NCBI GenBank assembly: GCA_018610125.1
Contig: JAHEOI010000219.1
Coordinates: 1-8,339, forward strand
Direction: 5' to 3'
From: Verrucomicrobiota bacterium
GTDB taxonomy: Bacteria; Verrucomicrobiota; Verrucomicrobiia; Limisphaerales; JAHEOI01
DNA: 8,339 nucleotides
Below, piece after piece: positions 1 through 6,781 of the stretch. Position 1 is the stretch's first letter, and every line of letters begins with the position of its first letter. The position numbers were made by a program, and so were the translations under genes. Under the pieces are notes generated by a model, which was not told the origin of the DNA, made no database searches, and worked only from the letters and a program-made list of their open reading frames with translations.

Positions 1-1
1 C

Positions 2-358
2 GGCCCGATAGCCGGGGAAGGTTTCAATAACTGGCTTGAGCGATTGCGGAATCTGCGTGAAATGCTGGGCGAGGAAGCTTGGCGCCGTCAAGTGGGGCAG
101 GTTGTCGATCGTGCCCGATCGATGCGGAGCGACGTCAAACGAAACAACACAGGGCCGAAATGGGGCATGGTGCAATCCGAGATCATCAGGCCGTTGACGG
201 AGTTGCGGGATCGAATCGGTGAAGAGCTGGCGCGCCTCAGGTCGAAGGATGCGTTGGTCCCCCTCGAGCGGGACGCGGTCCCTCGCGAGTATTCCGAATT
301 TGTCCGGGAATACTATGAGCGGTTGGGCAACTCCGAGGTCGACGAGTCCCGTCGGTAA
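2..358 (+). CDS. C-terminal end of a coiled-coil, DUF4175-like protein (5' truncated)
   Basis: The reading frame is open from base 2 of the window to a TAA at 356-358, so this is the last 118 codons of a longer gene whose start lies upstream. A TTG at 44 is in frame but there is no reason to take it as the start. The visible part is highly charged and helical, with many Arg/Glu residues and heptad-like spacing, and ends in a block reading VPREYSEFVREYYERLG. From memory, similar endings (Val-Pro, then a Tyr-Tyr-containing amphipathic helix) occur at the C terminus of large membrane-anchored proteins of Planctomycetota and Verrucomicrobiota annotated DUF4175 or left hypothetical; that assignment is inference. 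No catalytic motif is visible. Its last 46 bases overlap the end of the convergent CPBP protease gene. Confidence 0.7.
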   Translation, partial: GPIAGEGFNNWLERLRNLREMLGEEAWRRQVGQVVDRARSMRSDVKRNNTGPKWGMVQSEIIRPLTELRDRIGEELARLRSKDALVPLERDAVPREYSEFVREYYERLGNSEVDESRR

Positions 359-915
359 AACCTGAGGAAGTAGACTAACGCGACGAAGTCATAAAGGGCA
401 TGGACGATAATCGGGGTGAGCAGATTGTGGGTCATTAATGTCAGGGTGCCGAGGTAGATCCCGATCAGCGTGGCGATCAAGCCATAAGCCGGGGTGATCG
501 TGTGAAAGAGGCCGAATAGGAGGCTGGCGATCAGGACAGCCGGGACCGCTCCTCCGGACGTGGCAAGTGCCCCTTGAATGACGCCGCGAAACAAGATTTC
601 TTCACTCACTCCGGCGAACAACGAGATTAATGCAATCTGTGTCAGAGACCATCGACCGAAAATGGGAAGGAGATAATCGTCAAGGAATTCCCGAATCTCG
701 ACCAGCCATGAAATCGTCGAGCCCAGAAGCCAAACGAAAAGTCCAAATAGGGGGATGCTCGCAAGCAGCGCGATCAACGCATCGGTCATGTCCCAATGCA
801 GCTCGCTTAAAAACGGCCGTCCCACCATCCAGCCCAATACGGCCGCAATGGCCAGAAGCGCCAGTTCAACCAAACACCCGACAAAAAACCAACGTTGATG
901 ATTTTCCAAATTCAC
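313..915 (-). CDS. CPBP family intramembrane glutamic endopeptidase (Abi/CAAX-like)
   Basis: A 200-residue polytopic membrane protein. The CPBP (Abi, Rce1-like) motifs are present in order: motif 1 is SEEILFRG at about 104-111, with the paired glutamates E105/E106 and R110; motif 2 is FGLFH at 134-138, ending in H138; motif 3 is VHALYDF at 171-177, with H172 and D176. Hydrophobic segments lie at roughly 11-30, 45-66, 90-105, 122-140, 145-160 and 168-185. The family cleaves substrates within the membrane; bacterial members have roles in protein processing, bacteriocin immunity or unknown jobs, and the substrate cannot be told here. The start is GTG at 915; an in-frame stop lies just upstream, so no longer start is possible. 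The ribosome binding site is weak. It is divergent from the SET gene (69-nt gap) and overlaps the upstream gene tail-to-tail by 46 nt. Confidence 0.88.
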   Translation of the reverse strand: MNLENHQRWFFVGCLVELALLAIAAVLGWMVGRPFLSELHWDMTDALIALLASIPLFGLFVWLLGSTISWLVEIREFLDDYLLPIFGRWSLTQIALISLFAGVSEEILFRGVIQGALATSGGAVPAVLIASLLFGLFHTITPAYGLIATLIGIYLGTLTLMTHNLLTPIIVHALYDFVALVYFLRFYRRDSSTSELPNRS

Positions 916-984
916 AGTCCGATCTTTTTACCATAGAGTACCACGCCTGACGAATACCGACGTTGTTCTGAAAGGCTGAAACGG

Positions 985-1497
985 ATGAAGCTAAGCGGAT
1001 TGGTGATGACGCAGCGAAAGAAAGTGCCCATTCAAGTTAGACGATCCTCGGTACACGGATACGGTGGCTTCGCGACACGCCGGATTCCGAAGGGAACCCG
1101 AATCGTCGAATACACAGGAGAACGGATCACCCATGAAGAGGCCGGCGACCGGTATCGGGAGGACGAAGTCGAAAGCCATCATACGTTCCTCTTCACCGTG
1201 GATGAAAATACGGTGATCGATGCCCGGAGCGATGGGAATGAAGCACGATTCATCAATCATTCATGCAGCCCGAATTGTGAGGCCGTCTTGGATGGCGACC
1301 GCATTTTCATCGAGGCGATCCGAGAGATTGCGAAGGGTGAGGAATTAACGATCGATTACCAGCTTGAGCGGGAGTCGGACTACGAAGAGGAATGGGAGCC
1401 TTATTACGCGTGTAACTGTGGGAGTGAAAAGTGCCGTGGGACCCTGTTGGCTCCTAAGCACATGGACAAATCGGCGAATGCCAAGTCGAAGGGGTGA
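985..1497 (+). CDS. SET-domain protein-lysine N-methyltransferase with post-SET zinc motif
   Basis: 170 residues, almost entirely a SET domain. Visible motifs are HGYGGFA (24-30), the N-terminal S-adenosylmethionine-binding segment; YTGE (43-46); RFINHSCSPN (88-97), the pseudoknot motif; ELTIDY (120-125), ending in the catalytic tyrosine Y125; and a post-SET CNCGSEKCRG (143-152). In SET enzymes of the DIM-5 type one zinc is held by the NHSC cysteine plus three post-SET cysteines; the equivalents here are C94, C143, C145 and C150, so the site looks intact. An acidic stretch rich in Glu/Tyr precedes the zinc motif and a short Lys-rich tail follows. The expected reaction is methyl transfer from SAM to a protein lysine; the bacterial substrate is unknown. 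The start at 985 has AAAGG at 971-975, 9 nt upstream; an alternative ATG lies at 1006. A micro-ORF and a hydrolase gene follow closely. Confidence 0.93.
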   Translation: MKLSGLVMTQRKKVPIQVRRSSVHGYGGFATRRIPKGTRIVEYTGERITHEEAGDRYREDEVESHHTFLFTVDENTVIDARSDGNEARFINHSCSPNCEAVLDGDRIFIEAIREIAKGEELTIDYQLERESDYEEEWEPYYACNCGSEKCRGTLLAPKHMDKSANAKSKG

Positions 1498-1501
1498 AAC
1501 A

Positions 1502-1546
1502 ATGGACTGGGCAATAACCTGGGTAACGGCTATAAAGGAGCTATGA
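1502..1546 (+). CDS. Candidate 14-codon micro-ORF, possibly a coupled leader of the hydrolase gene
   Basis: ATG at 1502 opens a 14-residue frame, MDWAITWVTAIKEL, ending in TGA at 1544-1546. An AAGGGG at 1489-1494 sits 7 nt upstream, which is ideal Shine-Dalgarno spacing, and lies across the last codons of the SET gene. Its stop overlaps the hydrolase ATG (1543-1545) in an ATGA arrangement, the classic layout for translational coupling. The hydrolase's own AAGGAG (1535-1540) ends only 2 nt before its ATG, closer than usual, so reinitiation from the micro-ORF could matter. Two tryptophans in 14 codons may be chance. The peptide has no recognisable relatives, and the small size means coincidence is quite possible. 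Confidence 0.3.
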   Translation: MDWAITWVTAIKEL

Positions 1547-3735
1547 AAACCCAGCATCGTATTGCCGTACCGGTCGCCACGTCGATCGGGGTAGGCCTGA
1601 TTATCGCGCTGTTTCTGCTGCCTTCCGGTTCCTGGGCAACGGAATCGGTCTCGGGCATTCGGGCGCTTCCGCAGGGTCAAGCGCCGAAGGACGCTCGACT
1701 CGGCGAATTGCGGACCACCCATGATGACTATCATCCTTGGTCTCCCCCGACAACGAGGTCGAAGTGGGAGCAAGCCGCGAAGCGACTTCGCCGCCAGGTC
1801 AAAGTGGCCGTCGGGCTATGGCCAATGTGGCCGAAGAAATCGCTTGAGCCGGTGATTCACGGCAAAATCGACCGGGGCGATTATACGATCCAAAAAGTCT
1901 ATTTCGAAAGCCATCCCGGTCACTACGTTACGGGGAATCTCTATCGCCCTAAAGAGATTAATGGGAAAGTCCCGGGCGTGCTTTCGCCACATGGCCATTG
2001 GAGCCAAGGACGCTTTCACGAGGCAAGCCGAGAGGAAGCCGCGGAGCAGCTTGCCAAAGGGGCCGAGGAATACATGTCGGGCGCCCGCTACCCAGTGCAA
2101 GCCAGAATGGTTCAGTTGGCAAGAATGGGGTGCGTCGTGTTTCATTATGACATGGTCGGCTATGCGGATAACCGGCCCATCCCCCATCGAGATGGGTTTT
2201 CCGACGTCCAGGCGGGCCTTTGGCTGCAGAACAAAATGGGACTGCAAGCGTTCAATTCGATCCGTGCCCTCGATTTTCTAAGCTCGCTTAGCGAGGTCGA
2301 TTCGGATCGCATCGGTGTCACCGGCGCCAGCGGGGGAGGGACCCAAACCTTCATTCTCGGCGCTGTCGATCCCCGGCCCGATGTTGCGTTCCCCGCTGTC
2401 ATGGCATCGACCGGAATGCAGGGCGGTTGCGTCTGTGAAAATGCCCCCTATCTGCGGCAAGGGATTAATAACATTGCGATCAGCGCGCTGTTTGCGCCGA
2501 AACCGCTTGGATTGAGCGGGGCCGACGACTGGACGGTGGACATTGAGACCAAAGGACTGCCGGAGCTTAAGCAGGTCTATGGGCTCTTTGACCGCTCGGA
2601 AGATGTGATGGCCAAGGCGTTTCCCCGATTCAAGCACAACTTCAACCAGGTCTCTCGCGAGCTGATGTACAACTGGTTCAATCGGCACTTGGAGCTGGGT
2701 GAGTCCGCTCCCGTCGAACAGAGTGACTTTTGGCCGGTGCCGCCCAAAAAGCTTAGCGTCTGGAATGAGAATCATTCGTTCCCGGAAGACGCGAAATCCG
2801 CTTCGGCGTTGCGAGACTATTTGACCCGGGTGACTCAAGAGCGATTTCAAAAGCTGGTCCCAGACGACCGTTCCGATTTACCCAAGTACCGGAAAGTGGT
2901 GGGCACCGCGGCACGAGTGATGTTGGACCGCGGCGTTTCAGGAGACGACGCTGAGATGGCGGTCAACCAGACCTCACAGATCACAAGGAAAGATGGGGTG
3001 GAGCAACAGGTCGGCACGGTAAGCCGACCGGGAGCCGATGAGGCCGTTCCCTATCTGCTGTTGATTCCGGAGAACAACACCTCAAGTAGCAACCGTTCAA
3101 GTGCGGTGCTTTGGATCGACGAAGCGGGCAAAAACGGGCTGTTTGAACAAGGCTCAAAACTGCTTCCCGACGTGGAAGCTTTACTGGATTCCGGAAAAAT
3201 GGTTGCCTCGATCGACCCATTCATGGTCGGCGAGCTCCGAGCTCCGGACGCCGAATCACCACCGCTCGATGTCAATTCCGATTATCAAGGCTTTACCTTT
3301 GGTTACAATCGCCCGGTCATTGCGAACCGGGTTCGAGACATCCTGACCGCCCTTCAAGCGTTGGTTGCCAACGCCGGGGTTGAGCGTGTCGACCTGGTAG
3401 GCACCGGGCAAGCGGGCGCATGGGTGCTCCTGGCGGCAGCCCTTGCCGATGAGGAGATCGATCGGACCGTAGCGGATCTGAATGGCTTTCACTTCACTGA
3501 TGTCGCATCGACCGAGGACCCGATGTTTCTACCGGGAGCCCTTAAATACGGCGGCATCGGAGGCTTGGCCGCGCTCGCCGCGCCATCGTCGCTGCATATC
3601 GGCGGAGTCAAGGAGCGCGACCACCCCGAATTAAGCCCCCTCAGGCAGATCTATCGTGTTACCAACGCCCCGTTGACCATCGAAAAAGGGAATCTGACAC
3701 CCGACGAGGTGACAGCCGTATTGCTTACTGAGTAG
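1543..3735 (+). CDS. Secreted two-lobed alpha/beta hydrolase, acetylxylan-esterase-like
   Basis: 730 residues. Residues 1-32 form a signal peptide: basic start, hydrophobic core around 15-27, and a likely cleavage after SWA. The first hydrolase lobe spans about 90-395. It has HGHW at 150-153 near the oxyanion region, the nucleophile elbow GASGGG with Ser263, a probable acid at D328/D329 (GADDW) and a probable catalytic His365 (FKHNFNQ). This matches acetylxylan esterase / dienelactone-hydrolase-like enzymes, which would deacylate carbohydrate or other esters outside the cytoplasm; the substrate is not known. The second half (about 500-730) again looks like an alpha/beta fold, but its elbow reads VGTGQAG at 619-625, with Gly622 where a serine would sit, so it is probably non-catalytic. 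The start is ATG at 1543 with AAGGAG only 2 nt upstream. It is probably co-transcribed with the SET gene 45 nt upstream. Confidence 0.85.
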   Translation: MKTQHRIAVPVATSIGVGLIIALFLLPSGSWATESVSGIRALPQGQAPKDARLGELRTTHDDYHPWSPPTTRSKWEQAAKRLRRQVKVAVGLWPMWPKKSLEPVIHGKIDRGDYTIQKVYFESHPGHYVTGNLYRPKEINGKVPGVLSPHGHWSQGRFHEASREEAAEQLAKGAEEYMSGARYPVQARMVQLARMGCVVFHYDMVGYADNRPIPHRDGFSDVQAGLWLQNKMGLQAFNSIRALDFLSSLSEVDSDRIGVTGASGGGTQTFILGAVDPRPDVAFPAVMASTGMQGGCVCENAPYLRQGINNIAISALFAPKPLGLSGADDWTVDIETKGLPELKQVYGLFDRSEDVMAKAFPRFKHNFNQVSRELMYNWFNRHLELGESAPVEQSDFWPVPPKKLSVWNENHSFPEDAKSASALRDYLTRVTQERFQKLVPDDRSDLPKYRKVVGTAARVMLDRGVSGDDAEMAVNQTSQITRKDGVEQQVGTVSRPGADEAVPYLLLIPENNTSSSNRSSAVLWIDEAGKNGLFEQGSKLLPDVEALLDSGKMVASIDPFMVGELRAPDAESPPLDVNSDYQGFTFGYNRPVIANRVRDILTALQALVANAGVERVDLVGTGQAGAWVLLAAALADEEIDRTVADLNGFHFTDVASTEDPMFLPGALKYGGIGGLAALAAPSSLHIGGVKERDHPELSPLRQIYRVTNAPLTIEKGNLTPDEVTAVLLTE

Positions 3736-3762
3736 CGCGCGGGCAATGGGGGATGTTGCGGT

Positions 3763-3792
3763 GGGGCCCGCACTCCGCTAGGGGCCGTTTTT
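3763..3792 (+). terminator. Weak candidate rho-independent terminator after the hydrolase gene
   Basis: In the 118-nt gap between two convergent genes, GGCCC (3765-3769) can pair with GGGCC (3782-3786) across a 12-nt loop, and five Ts follow at 3788-3792 after one G. The stem is only 5 bp and competing pairings exist, such as TGCGG (3757-3761) with CCGCA (3768-3772) and GCGGGC (3739-3744) with GCCCGC (3766-3771). The position, about 30 nt after the hydrolase stop, is right for a terminator. No comparable stem with a T-run was seen for the opposite strand. Confidence 0.28.
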
Positions 3793-3853
3793 GGACGGCG
3801 TCCCGATCAGGGGGATAACCCGCCGCGTAAGACCCCGCTGTGAGGCCTCCCTC

Positions 3854-5686
3854 TCATTGCAGTGCCGGCGGCTTGGGACTGAAAAGGTTGAAATAGATGC
3901 CTTCCGGCCGCGATTCGGTCGCGTAGACCGAGAAGTGGAAATATTTGGCGACCTTCTCAAACGGGGGTAAAAGCGAGAAATCGATCGGCTTATGGTCGCC
4001 TTTCCCGGGAATTCTTGGAAGCAGAGCACCTGATAACATGGCCAGCCCTCGCAAGTTCGATCCATCCTCTCGAAGGAGCTTGAGGTAATGCTTGGTGGAA
4101 GCCTTCGAGTTTTCGTATCCGAAGAATCCTTGGCTCATCCCGCCGACCTTTTCGGCAGCCCGGTCGAGCCCTGGCAGGCTCCTGAGCGATTGCCCTTGAG
4201 GAGAAGGATCGCGGAGATAAGCCTCAAGCGTTGCCGGATCGGTTGATAAGGCCACATAACTGGCGCTGGCGGCAAAGTGGAGGCTGGTGGAGCCGCCTTG
4301 GCTTCCTTTTCGGCGAGGGGTCTTAAGTGCGAGCGAGTAAATCGTTCGCCCGAGGAATTCACGCTCATTGACTTTATTTGATTTCGAGGGAAGCAAGCCG
4401 GCGCTAAGCTTGAGGGCGCGGGCGAGCCGTTCCGGATTGGCGGAGCCAATCAAGGTCAATGAATCTCCCTTTTCGGACGGCTCATCGGCGCTCCCTTCAG
4501 GCGGCTTTTCAAAAGAGATAAAGTCATCCCCCATGTTCCCGATAAGATCCGTTTCCAAATCGAAGTTCGCATCGGCCTTCTTGCCCACCGATTTCACCAT
4601 CAGCTTAAAGACCCCCGCGATTTGCGGGGAAATGCCGGTGAGCATGTCCTCGATCGCATCCCATGTCTCTTGCGTGTCAATCCTCCAGCGACTGTATTTT
4701 AGGACGTCATCCGGAACAAATGCCGGCGGGCCCGCCTCCTTCTGAGGCAAGCTCAAGATCTTGAAGAGCCCGCGCCGTTGATCCGAAGGAACCCCTAAAA
4801 AGAACCGTCCCATCGTTCCTTCGTTTGAGGGAGTAGTCGTAATCGCCACGGTGCTCAAGCTACTCAAGCCTGTCGCCTGAATCGCCTTGTCGATCGGGAA
4901 CGGATTGGCATTCTTTTGACTCCCACTATTTTGGTTTGAGGCCTCATTGAGCTTTTGCAGCCGTCGGCTCAATCGGCCGAAATTGAGCCAGCCGTAGAAA
5001 GGTGCGTCCTGAAACAGGTTAGCGTGGTCGTCCTGGTATTCACTGCTTTCATCCAATGTCGGAACCATCCCCCCATCCAGAGTGATCAAAAGCTTCTCGA
5101 GGTCGCTCTTTGAATTACTGACCAAGAGCAATGAGCCGGATTGACCCATGAATATGTTCAATGGCTCCTTCTTGTCCTCCGGTTCAATGATCAAGGTTGT
5201 GAATGTCACGTCCCGGATTCGGGTCTTCTTGACCGAATGATCGGCCTCCACCCACCGTTGACGAAACTCATCCAGCTTGGCGCCGAGCTCGTCTTGCTGC
5301 TTCCCGGCGTCGAGAAGAAAGACCAATCCCGGCGTGCGCTTGGGATCGTCCGCCCACTCGTTAGGGGTCAGCGCCAAGGTGATCTGACCCTGCAAGAGAT
5401 CGAGATACTCCCCAAGCTCAACGTCCCATTTGGTTTCAAACGGTTTGACAAAGCGAGAGCTCAAACGCTCTTGCAGGTGCTTCCGAAATGGCTTCATGGC
5501 CGGATCCTGCCAGAGCTGACCCATCGCGGTCTCTGCGAATCGCGCCTTTGCCGTGGACACGTCCGGGATGGTTATGAAGCCCAACGTGTCTTTCGGGAGC
5601 AGGTCCTTTGGTGCCGGGACTGCGAACGCATGGGCCGGGGCTATGATTGCCGCCAACCCGATCCAGATGAATGCTTTCATGTTCAT
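3854..5686 (-). CDS. Large secreted protein of unknown function
   Basis: 610 residues with a clear signal peptide: Lys at residue 4, a hydrophobic core at about 5-17 and likely cleavage after AHA (20) or AFA (22). The mature N terminus reads LLPKDTLGFITIPDVS, followed by GQLWQDPAMKPF. I associate this pattern (Leu-Pro, then a strand ending in Ile-Pro-Asp, then a helix ending in Asp-Pro) with uncharacterised exported proteins of Planctomycetota and Verrucomicrobiota; that is memory, not a search. No catalytic motif, metal site or transmembrane anchor is visible after the signal. A low-complexity linker rich in Asn/Ser/Gln lies around 255-275 and another rich in Glu/Ser/Asp around 400-410. The C terminus is strand-rich and ends in a Pro-rich tail. 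The ATG at 5686 has AAAAAGG 7 nt upstream; a second ATG two codons later is possible. It lies 76 nt after the serine protease gene, probably in the same transcript. Confidence 0.85.
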   Translation of the reverse strand: MNMKAFIWIGLAAIIAPAHAFAVPAPKDLLPKDTLGFITIPDVSTAKARFAETAMGQLWQDPAMKPFRKHLQERLSSRFVKPFETKWDVELGEYLDLLQGQITLALTPNEWADDPKRTPGLVFLLDAGKQQDELGAKLDEFRQRWVEADHSVKKTRIRDVTFTTLIIEPEDKKEPLNIFMGQSGSLLLVSNSKSDLEKLLITLDGGMVPTLDESSEYQDDHANLFQDAPFYGWLNFGRLSRRLQKLNEASNQNSGSQKNANPFPIDKAIQATGLSSLSTVAITTTPSNEGTMGRFFLGVPSDQRRGLFKILSLPQKEAGPPAFVPDDVLKYSRWRIDTQETWDAIEDMLTGISPQIAGVFKLMVKSVGKKADANFDLETDLIGNMGDDFISFEKPPEGSADEPSEKGDSLTLIGSANPERLARALKLSAGLLPSKSNKVNEREFLGRTIYSLALKTPRRKGSQGGSTSLHFAASASYVALSTDPATLEAYLRDPSPQGQSLRSLPGLDRAAEKVGGMSQGFFGYENSKASTKHYLKLLREDGSNLRGLAMLSGALLPRIPGKGDHKPIDFSLLPPFEKVAKYFHFSVYATESRPEGIYFNLFSPKPPALQ

Positions 5687-5762
5687 AGACTGACCTTTTT
5701 GGAATACTTGCTAGATTAACGAAACCGCTCAGGAAAGGGAAGTTTATTCACCGGCCGCTGCG

Positions 5763-6725
5763 TTACTTGGCCGCGGCCTGTTGACTCGCTTTCGGCGGCT
5801 CCAGGTAATGGTAAGGATTGCTCGGGTTGTCTTGGTCGTATGCGTAGGCGTCGCGATTGTTGAGGAACGATTTCAGGACGCTGACCGGGATTGCAAAGCC
5901 GAGTCCTTCTCCGAATGTGATCTTCATGTTGGTCACCCCGACGACTTCGCCTTGCAGGTTGAACAGTGGGCCGCCGCTATTGCCCGGATTAATCTGCGCG
6001 TTTGTTTGGATGTAGAGCTCCCCCTGAAGCTGTCGGGTCTTCGTGCTCACAATCCCTTCGGTAACCGTTCGCTCAAGTCCCATTGGACTGCCAATGGCAA
6101 AGACACGATCGCCTGCATCCAGAGTGCTCGTGTTGCCGAGAGGAACCTTTTGAAAGGTGGGCTTGTCCTCTTCCTCGATTTGCAAAAGGGCCAAGTCGTT
6201 GAACTTGTTAAGCGCCACGATCCGGACTTCCTTATAGACCTCCCGCTGGAGCTGGCCGGCGCGTCGGTGATAGACTTCCACCGAGATTTCGGTCTCGCCT
6301 TCAATCACATGGAAATTGGTGATCAGATAGCCCGCTTCATGGATGAAGAAGCCGGAGCCGAGCGCTTGAGGTGTCCTTATCTGGACCACGGCCTCGCCGA
6401 TCTCTTGAACCAGCTCCCGAACATTCTGCTTGGGCTGCTGGGAGCTCGATGTGTAATAGAGATTCTCGTTGAGCTTGAGCTCGTTTTTGGCGGGTTCGTC
6501 CTTCTTGGTTCCCTGCTTGGTGGTCGAGACACTCAGGATCTCATCCCGCGGCACGACGAGAACGGTGTAGCCAATGTCGATCACAATTTGGTTCGGCTTC
6601 TTGGCGAGAATGGTCCCGTCGAGCTTGGCGTTTCCTTTGAGATCGATAACATCCCGGGCCGTGAGCGTCGACAAAGACGCCGCCAGCAAAACCACACCGT
6701 ACATGGACTTACACATGGATTTCAT
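5763..6725 (-). CDS. Exported trypsin-like serine protease (S1C/HtrA-type fold, no PDZ)
   Basis: 320 residues from the ATG at 6725. The frame stays open upstream to a TTG at 6812, but that would overlap the mobA end, and the ATG at 6725 places a signal peptide at the N terminus (basic start, hydrophobic core about 9-21, cleavage near LTA). Residues about 25-66 form a small beta-rich module (DLKGNAKLDGTI, later VLVVPRDEI). Then comes a chymotrypsin-fold protease with a complete triad: His139 in LITNFHVI, Asp177 in NKFNDLALL and Ser250 in NPGNSGGPL. Unlike DegP/DegS, there is no C-terminal PDZ domain; the protein ends shortly after the protease domain with a Tyr/Asn/Pro-rich tail (about 292-312). 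The expected role is envelope protein processing or quality control. The gene follows mobA by 56 nt and precedes the 610-residue secreted protein by 76 nt. The Shine-Dalgarno before 6725 is weak (AAGAAGA). Confidence 0.9.
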   Translation of the reverse strand: MKSMCKSMYGVVLLAASLSTLTARDVIDLKGNAKLDGTILAKKPNQIVIDIGYTVLVVPRDEILSVSTTKQGTKKDEPAKNELKLNENLYYTSSSQQPKQNVRELVQEIGEAVVQIRTPQALGSGFFIHEAGYLITNFHVIEGETEISVEVYHRRAGQLQREVYKEVRIVALNKFNDLALLQIEEEDKPTFQKVPLGNTSTLDAGDRVFAIGSPMGLERTVTEGIVSTKTRQLQGELYIQTNAQINPGNSGGPLFNLQGEVVGVTNMKITFGEGLGFAIPVSVLKSFLNNRDAYAYDQDNPSNPYHYLEPPKASQQAAAK

Positions 6726-6781
6726 ATTAGGTCTTCTTATTGCCGATGACAAGCCAGGATTGGCGCTCCCGTTCCAGACGC

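Noticed and set aside
2176..2200. Terminator-like hairpin (CCCAT/ATGGG with TTTT) inside the hydrolase gene
   Set aside because: The stem is only 5-6 bp, the T-run is four, and it lies in the middle of an intact, well-supported reading frame.
2283..2295. Palindrome CTCGCT-T-AGCGAG inside the hydrolase gene
   Set aside because: A single short palindrome within conserved coding sequence, with no second copy seen; most likely incidental.
2278..2850. Minus-strand ORF of 190 codons within the hydrolase gene
   Set aside because: It is antisense to the catalytic domain of the hydrolase, with no motif, no good ribosome binding site and no partner gene.
5141..5719. Plus-strand ORF of 192 codons over the start of the 610-residue gene
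   Set aside because: The minus-strand frame has a signal peptide and Shine-Dalgarno in the same place; the plus frame reads as an antisense shadow.
5781..6749. Long plus-strand ORF (322 codons) opposite the serine protease
   Set aside because: It is the antisense shadow of a gene with a complete catalytic triad and signal peptide; its translation has no recognisable domain.
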